A stretch of 59,811 nt of DNA, from the NCBI RefSeq assembly GCF_016469035.1, contig NZ_JAEHJZ010000038.1, forward strand, positions 12,180-71,990. The letters are read 5' to 3'. Position numbers and translations under genes: made by a program. Of the stretch, positions 54,093 through 59,811 are shown in pieces (within the stretch, counting starts at the first letter, position 1; each line of letters starts with the position of its first letter). A model generated the notes under the pieces. The model saw only the letters and a program-made list of their open reading frames with translations. It did no database searches and was not told the DNA's origin. This DNA comes from Gelidibacter salicanalis. GTDB taxonomy: Bacteria > Bacteroidota > Bacteroidia > Flavobacteriales > Flavobacteriaceae.

Positions 54093-54980
54093 ATGAAAAA
54101 ACTAACATTTTTACTACTCACCGTATTCATGGGCTTTAATATTTCTGCTCAAGTTAAAGCAAATGAGCCATTAAGAATTATTGCCATAGGTGCTCACCCA
54201 GATGATTGTGATGCAAAGTTTGGAGGAACCGCTGCCCTTTATGCAAAATTAGGCCATAAAGTTAAATTTCTTGCGCTTACCAACGGAGATGCCGGCCATC
54301 AAGATATGGGAGGCGGCGTATTAGGAAAAAGAAGAAGGGCTGAAGCTAAAAGAGCAGGAGAACTATTAGGTGTTGAATATGATGTTCTGGACAATCATGA
54401 TGCCGAACTGATCCCAACTTTAGCAGTGAGACATCAGGTCATAAGAAAAATCAGAGATTGGGATGCCGATATTGTTCTTGGGTTACGCCCTAATGACTAT
54501 CATCCAGATCATAGAAATGCAGGGATTGTAGTTCAAGATGCTGCTTATTTAGTAATTGTTCCAAATGTAACCCCAGATACACCGCCCTTAAAGAAGAATC
54601 CGATTTTTCTATATATGCAAGATGGTTTTCAAAAACCCTATCCTTTTTCAAAAGACATTGCTGTTGTTATAGATGAGGTTATGGATCTAAAACAAAGAGC
54701 TTTTGCCGCACATGAATCTCAAGTATTCGAATGGATGCCATGGGTCATGGGAATGGATATGAATGCTATTCCTAAGGGTGAGAAAGAACGCTTAGAATGG
54801 ATGAAAGACGTTTATTTAAAAGAAAAAGTATTGGACAAAAGCAGTTTAGATGCTTTAAAGAAATGGTATCCAAATACAGACGTTTCTAAAGTTAAAAATG
54901 TAGAGTTTTTTGAAATCTGTGAATATGGAAAACAGCCAACAGATGAAGAAATTAAATACTTTTTCCCAATGTTAAAATAA
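54093..54980 (+). CDS. Exported PIG-L family deacetylase (copy 2)
   Basis: 295 residues with a signal peptide (FLLLTVFMGFNISAQ). Zinc and catalytic motif GAHPDDCDAKFGG at residues 33-45 and YHPDHRNAG later. It shares much of its length with copy 1, including LVIVPNVTPDTPPLKKNP and the ending FEICEYGKQPTDEEI. The middle-to-late part differs more (WMPWVMGMDMNAIPKGEKER). A tandem pair suggests two N-acetyl positions or chain lengths in one glycan. Same operon. Confidence 0.93.
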   Translation: MKKLTFLLLTVFMGFNISAQVKANEPLRIIAIGAHPDDCDAKFGGTAALYAKLGHKVKFLALTNGDAGHQDMGGGVLGKRRRAEAKRAGELLGVEYDVLDNHDAELIPTLAVRHQVIRKIRDWDADIVLGLRPNDYHPDHRNAGIVVQDAAYLVIVPNVTPDTPPLKKNPIFLYMQDGFQKPYPFSKDIAVVIDEVMDLKQRAFAAHESQVFEWMPWVMGMDMNAIPKGEKERLEWMKDVYLKEKVLDKSSLDALKKWYPNTDVSKVKNVEFFEICEYGKQPTDEEIKYFFPMLK

Positions 54981-55031
54981 CAGAAATACATTACCGCTAA
55001 AATAACTATCTAACTAAACTAACTACAAAGC

Positions 55032-56294
55032 ATGACTTACCAAGATAAAGTGACAAAGAGGTTTTACCATATCATACTATTGGTAATGTTAATTTTCTTT
55101 GTGATATCATTTATAACAAATATTCTTAACTCTATAATCGTAGATGTAAAGCAGAGTTTTGATTTAAGCTTAACCTTAACTGGTTTACTCCCATTTTCGT
55201 TTTTTATCGCTTATGGCGTGATGTCCATTCCTGCAGGGTTTTTATCAGAAAAATATGGAAATAAAACTTTATTGGTGATATCCTTTTTGGTGATGTCGCT
55301 TGCTTCTTTTTTGTTTGCGATAAACCCTAGCTATATTACGTTCACTATAACCTTATTTACTCTGGGCTCATGTATGGCCATACTGCAAGTTGTTATTAAT
55401 CCCATGCTCAGGGTTGCTGGCGGCGAAGAACATTTTGCCTTCAATTCTGTCTTAGCACAATTGGTTTTTGGTTTAGCATCTTTTGCTAGTCCTTATTTAT
55501 ATAAGTATTTGGTTAGTGATGTAAGCTCCAATGCACAAAATGCTGCAAGTTTATTAAGAGAAATTGTTCCGGTAAACCTACCTTGGGTCTCCTTGTATTT
55601 TGTCTTTTCGTTTATTGCCTTAATCATGTTGATTGTTGTACTTTTTATTAACTACCCACAAGTTGAAAAAAATGAGGATGAAAAGGCGGGTGATAAAAGT
55701 TCTTATTTATCTCTTTTGAAAAACAAATGGACCTTACTTTATTTTTTCGGAATATTTTGTTACGTAGGTACTGAGCAAGGTATTGGGAGTTGGATCTCTC
55801 AATTCTTATTGGAATATCATAACGTTGATGCTCAAACAATTGGCGCGGATACGGTGTCTTATTTTTGGGCAATGCTCACGATAGGTTGTCTTTTAGGACT
55901 TTTGCTTTTAAAAGTTATGGATAGCAGAAAACTACTTATTTTGGCCACATTAGTTACGATAATAACAGTTATTGTAGCAATTACAGGCTCTTTAGAAACA
56001 GCGCTTATAGCCTTTCCTCTAATTGGCTTCTTCATCTCAGTAATGTGGTCCATTATTTTCTCTTTAGCCCTTAACTCCGTTAAAAGTCACCATGGATCAC
56101 TATCAGGAATTTTATGTACTGGTATAGCCGGGGGGGCCATTATTCCCTTTATAGTGGGTTGGTTAGGAGAGCTTATCAGTTTAAGAGCCGCGATGTTCTT
56201 TCTAATAATTCCTTTATTATTTATTCTGTCTATTGGTTTTTGGGCCAATCCATTAGTAAATAACAAAACTATAAGTTTAAAAAAAAACAACTAA
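55032..56294 (+). CDS. MFS sugar transporter
   Basis: 420 residues with about twelve transmembrane helices. The topology, the sequence GLLPFSFFIAYGVMSIPAGF and EKYGNKTLLVI loop after helix 2, and VINPMLRVAGGEEHFAFNSV near residue 125 match FucP/NagP-type H+ symporters of the MFS, which in Bacteroidota import monosaccharides released in the periplasm. The specific sugar is unknown; the neighbouring deacetylases and ROK kinase point to an amino sugar. It precedes the ROK kinase by 4 bases. Confidence 0.9.
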   Translation: MTYQDKVTKRFYHIILLVMLIFFVISFITNILNSIIVDVKQSFDLSLTLTGLLPFSFFIAYGVMSIPAGFLSEKYGNKTLLVISFLVMSLASFLFAINPSYITFTITLFTLGSCMAILQVVINPMLRVAGGEEHFAFNSVLAQLVFGLASFASPYLYKYLVSDVSSNAQNAASLLREIVPVNLPWVSLYFVFSFIALIMLIVVLFINYPQVEKNEDEKAGDKSSYLSLLKNKWTLLYFFGIFCYVGTEQGIGSWISQFLLEYHNVDAQTIGADTVSYFWAMLTIGCLLGLLLLKVMDSRKLLILATLVTIITVIVAITGSLETALIAFPLIGFFISVMWSIIFSLALNSVKSHHGSLSGILCTGIAGGAIIPFIVGWLGELISLRAAMFFLIIPLLFILSIGFWANPLVNNKTISLKKNN

Positions 56295-56298
56295 AACT

Positions 56299-57153
56299 AT
56301 GAATATAGAGGTTTTAGGTGTCGATATTGGAGGAACCACAATAAATGTAGGTTTGGTAGAGAATAACTCCATTAAAAATGAGTCCCAAATCGCTGTGGAC
56401 AGAGAGGCAGCGGCAGAGCTAACGATTCAAAGCTTGAAAAACATTATTCGTGACAATTTAACCGACAAGGTTACAGCTATAGGTGTTGGTGTTCCCGCTG
56501 TTGTAGATCCAATTAAAGGGATAGTTTATGATGTACAAAACATACCTGCATGGAAAAAAATCCCTTTAAAAGAAATCCTTGAAAGAGAGTTTCGTTTACC
56601 AGTGTTTATCAATAATGATGCTAATTGTTTTGCTCTTGGTGAAGCTACTTACGGAGAAGCCAAGAACTATAGCAATGTAATTGGTCTCTCTCTAGGGACG
56701 GGTATCGGGATGGGCATAATTATTAATAATGCGCTCTACAACGGCGTACTCTGTGGTGCTGGTGAGATAGGGATGTTACCATATAAAGAGAGTATCATAG
56801 AGGACTATGCAAGTAGCTTCTTCTTTTCCCAACACTATAATTCAACTGCCAAAAACATGGCTCTAAATGCAGAGAAAAGTGATTCAACCGCGTTAAAGGC
56901 GTTTAATGAATACGGAAACCACTTAGGCGAAGCTATTAAATCAATCTTATACTTATTAGCACCTGACGCCATTATTTTAGGCGGCTCTATAAGTAAAGCT
57001 TATCCTTATTTTAAAGATTCTATGTTTGAAAGCTTAAAATCTTTTGCCTATCAAAAACAAATTGAAAATTTAGTGATTCAAGTATCGAGCACCAAAGGAT
57101 CTGCAATATTAGGCGCTGCCGCTTTATGCATCCATAATAAAAACATTTTATAA
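56299..57153 (+). CDS. ROK family sugar kinase
   Basis: 284 residues, cytoplasmic. The ATP-binding phosphate loop GVDIGGTTINVGLV is at residues about 6-19; NNDANCFALGEATYG with the catalytic Asp near 108; SLGTGIGMGIIINN and AGEIGMLPY near 150. The Cys-rich zinc motif of most ROK proteins (CxCGxxGCxE) is missing, and the usual zinc-binding His in GAGEIGH is Met here, so this may be a zinc-free member. It would phosphorylate the imported hexose or amino sugar. Substrate unknown. Confidence 0.88.
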   Translation: MNIEVLGVDIGGTTINVGLVENNSIKNESQIAVDREAAAELTIQSLKNIIRDNLTDKVTAIGVGVPAVVDPIKGIVYDVQNIPAWKKIPLKEILEREFRLPVFINNDANCFALGEATYGEAKNYSNVIGLSLGTGIGMGIIINNALYNGVLCGAGEIGMLPYKESIIEDYASSFFFSQHYNSTAKNMALNAEKSDSTALKAFNEYGNHLGEAIKSILYLLAPDAIILGGSISKAYPYFKDSMFESLKSFAYQKQIENLVIQVSSTKGSAILGAAALCIHNKNIL

Positions 57154-57161
57154 ATTAAATT

Positions 57162-59553
57162 ATGAAAACTAAAATAATTCTGTTGTTAGCATTAATTGTT
57201 ACTATTAACATACATGCGGCAACACAAAAACAGCTCCCAATAAAAATTGAAAATAATCAATCAGGAGCACCTATAACATTAGGAATTCCATTTCCAAAAG
57301 GTGAATTGTTTTCTGTTGATAATGTCAGGATGCTCAATAGTAAAGGCAAGGAAATACTTTCTCAAACAACTGAGGTAACAACATGGGAGCCAGCTGACAG
57401 TAGCATCAAGTGGATCTGGGTGTTCTTTTTTGCGGATGAAGCGTCTGATTATACTTTAGAATATGGAGAAGACATTTATCCAATGGAACCAGAAAGCCGG
57501 ATTATCTCAGCAAACAACATGAGGCCAAGGGGAGGCATTACTGTAGATACAGGTGTTTTGAAGTTTAATATCAACAAAAAAGGTCACGGTTTTCTGGACG
57601 AAGTGTTCATCGATCTAAATAAAGATAAAAATTATTCAGAAGATGAACTAATAGCTTCCGCACCTGAAGATTATAGAGGCACTTTCTTAGATATTTTGGA
57701 TGATTCTGGCATCGATTTGTCCAAAGCTGTTGTAAACACCGTTTTTAGAGAGAAAGGGTCAGGGGCTTTACATACAATCTTTAGAGTTGAAGGTACTTAC
57801 AAATATAATGAGGAAGACAATAATAACGCTCCTTATTACTATAAGAATCCATGCCTATGCAGGTCAAAGTTATATTAAGATATTACATACCCTGACCTAT
57901 ACAGGCGTGCCAGATAAGCATAAAATACAAGAAGGCGAACACGCCAATATTGCTACTCAAAATAAAAAAATAATTTCAGAAGACACTGCTGATGATAAAG
58001 GTTGGACACAGCCAAATGATCAAATATCTGGAAGTGGTTTAACATTTAAATATCATTTAGATAAAGAAATTCAATTTAGCACATCTACAAATGTTGATAG
58101 AGATTTAAATACAAATAAAGAATTTGATTTGTACAGCACTGGGTTAGAAAATAAAAAAATGGGGGTTCTACAAACAGGACCTAAACAAAATAAATCCAAC
58201 CAAAAATCTACTTCAACTGAAAAAGAAAAAGGTTTTTCTGCAACAGTTTTTAATGATGGTGCCCAACTTGTCAAAGCAGAAAGAGCAAAGGGATGGATTA
58301 ATATTTCAGATAAATCTAAAGGCATCAGTGTAGGAATTAAAAACTTTCTTCAAGAATACCCTAAAGAATTAGAAGTGAACCCTAAAACAAATACTCTAAA
58401 TGCATATATATGGCCTGCCAGTGTTAACCCCATGAGTTTTGAAAGAGAAAACACAAAGTTGGATGGAGAAATGCTGGATAACTTTGCTCAAGGTATCACT
58501 AAAACGACAGAATTCATTTACTTTTTTCATACTGCCGAAAAAATAGAAGTAATTGAACATACAATGGATTATGTTTTAGATCCTCCAATTGCTCATACGA
58601 ACCCAGAATGGTATACCTCATCTAAAGTATATGGCAATATGGCCCCACATAGCACAAAATTTCCAGAATTTGAAAACGCGTTGCAGTATAAATACGATTG
58701 GATGGCTTTTAATCAAGAATGGGAATCCTGGTACAGTATTTTTGATTTTGGTGATGTTAAGACCTATTATTTTGATGATGAATGGCATATGTGGAATAAC
58801 AATGAACCTACGGTAGATTTTAGTTTATGGACAAATTTTATGAGAACAGGTAATCCTAAATATTACCATATGGCTCAAAACATGAGCAAACATAGCATGG
58901 ATGTTGATAATATTCATTGGCCTAAAAAAAGATCTTATGTGGGAGATATTAATGAAGCTGTTGACTTCTGGAATTATTTAGAAGAACCTGAATCCACCCC
59001 CTATTTAGGAATTGGACGAAGACACGGAAACGAACATTGGAGCGCATTACTGAGTGCCCATGTTTGGATACAAGGCTGGATAGCTTCATATTATATAACG
59101 GGGGACCAAAGAGCGTTAGAAGTTGCTGAAATGACTGGCGACACATATATTAAAAGAATTTGGGGAGACCACGACTTAAGAGGACGAAGATTATATTTAT
59201 CTGTTCTTAATTTAGTGGAGCTATATGATGCCACTAAGCTGGAAAAGTATAAAACTGAATTAGATGAAAGAATTGATATAATGTTAGAATTACAAGGTAA
59301 ACAAGGAGGCAACCTGGTATTAGACAGGTACGGTTATTCGCAAACCTATGTTGCCCAAGGTTTACATAAGTACTATCAACTAACAGGTAGCCCAGAGGTA
59401 AAAAAAGCGCTTATAGATCATGCGAGATGGGTTAAAAATGTACCACCTCTAAATCATAAGATGGAATCTTATTTAGCTACTATTTACCCATTGATTATTG
59501 GATATGAATTAAGTGGAAACAAATCCTATTTTGTAACTATTCAGCCTATCTAA
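57162..59553 (+). pseudogene. PcRGLX/YetA-like glycan-active protein, frameshifted
   Basis: Two frames together encode about 795 residues. The first (57162-57878) has a signal peptide (IILLLALIVTINIHAA) and the N-terminal RIFT-barrel type domain of PcRGLX/YetA proteins (ITLGIPFPKGELFSVDNVRM, WEPADSSIKWIWVFF). It leaves frame at about 57843. The second frame continues without loss as IRIHAYAGQSYIKILHTLTY, TGVPDKHKIQ and then the large middle and C-terminal domains with WESWYSIFDFGDVKTYYFDD and RRHGNEHWSALLSAHVWIQG. Removing a single A near 57843 restores one chain. PcRGLX is an exo-rhamnogalacturonan lyase (PL26); other members have unknown substrates. It should be the PUL's glycan-cleaving enzyme, if functional. 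Confidence 0.75.
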
Positions 59554-59560
59554 AGAAACT

Positions 59561-59643
59561 CATAGTTGTTAACAATTTAGATTTTACCTTTTGTAAAAAC
59601 AGCTGTGCTATTAACATTTGTTCGTTACTGCCTAACAACTATG
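59561..59643. repeat. 11-bp inverted repeat near the window end
   Basis: CATAGTTGTTA (59561-59571) and TAACAACTATG (59633-59643) are exact reverse complements separated by 61 bases, just after the YetA-like gene. It may mark an element boundary or fold in RNA. Confidence 0.45.
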
Positions 59644-59669
59644 CGTCTGGTTTTTAGCACCTTTGACCA

Positions 59670-59811
59670 ATGTGTGTTTACTTTGGGTCAAACACAAAGA
59701 ATTTGAACTCCGACAAAAATCGTATTGCAGAACTAGAGTCCAAAGTTATTCGATTGGAAGCGATAATTGAAAAATTACTTGATAAAATTGAAGACTTAAC
59801 ACATCGAAAAA
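59670..59811 (+). CDS. Partial coiled-coil gene, possibly IS66-type transposase
   Basis: An open frame runs off the window. From ATG 59670 (or TTG 59703) it encodes NSDKNRIAELESKVIRLEAI followed by IEKLLDKIEDLTHRK, a heptad coiled coil. IS66 TnpC transposases begin with just such a coiled coil before the NSSxPPS motif, which would lie beyond the end. The identification is tentative. Confidence 0.4.
   Translation, partial: MCVYFGSNTKNLNSDKNRIAELESKVIRLEAIIEKLLDKIEDLTHRK

Noticed and set aside
59625-59650. GCCTAAC in CTGCCTAACAACTATG resembles an integron attC core site.
   Set aside because: The partner site GTTRRRY is not at the needed place and orientation, and no integrase or cassette array is present.
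1-59811. tRNA, rRNA, CRISPR arrays and complete prophage.
   Set aside because: No cloverleaf, rRNA-like stretch, repeat-spacer array or phage gene set was seen on either strand, within the limits of reading by eye.

Overview
The window looks like a chromosomal segment of a member of the Flavobacteriaceae (Bacteroidota). It is AT-rich, most promoters that can be read carry the flavobacterial -7 element TAnnTTTG rather than a sigma-70 -10 box, ribosome-binding sites are mostly weak, and the gene families are typical of the group: SusC/SusD, an ECF sigma/FecR pair, short-chain-type threonine dehydrogenase, a DUF4974 domain and PA2169-type stress protein. The genus cannot be fixed from the sequence.

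Layout. From 0 to 19 kb the content is mainly core: an outer-membrane beta-barrel protein, cystathionine gamma-synthase, a yicC-gmk-nadD operon, an unnamed 595-residue TIM-barrel-like protein, yraN, an S66 carboxypeptidase, metG, two META-domain lipoproteins, tex, a Ca/Na antiporter and a histone-deacetylase-like enzyme. A fragment of a PiT phosphate transporter lies at 18.2 kb. From 19.5 to 21 kb there is a small defence-like unit: an Abi_2 (AbiD/AbiF) HEPN protein preceded by its own promoter, a short hairpin RNA and a terminator-like U-tract. This is the most interesting system in the window. From 20.6 to 29.6 kb lie ssb, a spermidine-synthase-like methyltransferase, a CBS protein, an M28 membrane peptidase, an M13 peptidase and others.

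From 29.8 to 44 kb the window is dominated by signal transduction. A hybrid histidine kinase with receiver and Hpt domains faces, and overlaps tail to tail, an NtrC-family sigma-54 activator. Beside it are two nearly identical genes for small exported proteins, with a possible sigma-54 promoter in front. Further on are two cassettes, each a single-domain receiver followed by a phytochrome-type histidine kinase, separated by an AraC-family regulator.

From 46.3 kb to the end is a polysaccharide utilisation locus: ECF sigma factor, FecR anti-sigma (frameshifted), STN-bearing SusC, SusD, two PIG-L deacetylases in tandem, an MFS sugar transporter, a ROK kinase and a large PcRGLX/YetA-like protein (also frameshifted). 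The logic is import of an oligosaccharide by SusCD, de-N-acetylation in the periplasm, uptake by the MFS carrier and phosphorylation by the ROK kinase. The regulation would be sigma/anti-sigma signalling from the SusC STN domain, if FecR is intact. The two frameshifts are either decay or sequence errors. The window ends inside a coiled-coil reading frame that may begin an IS66-type transposase.
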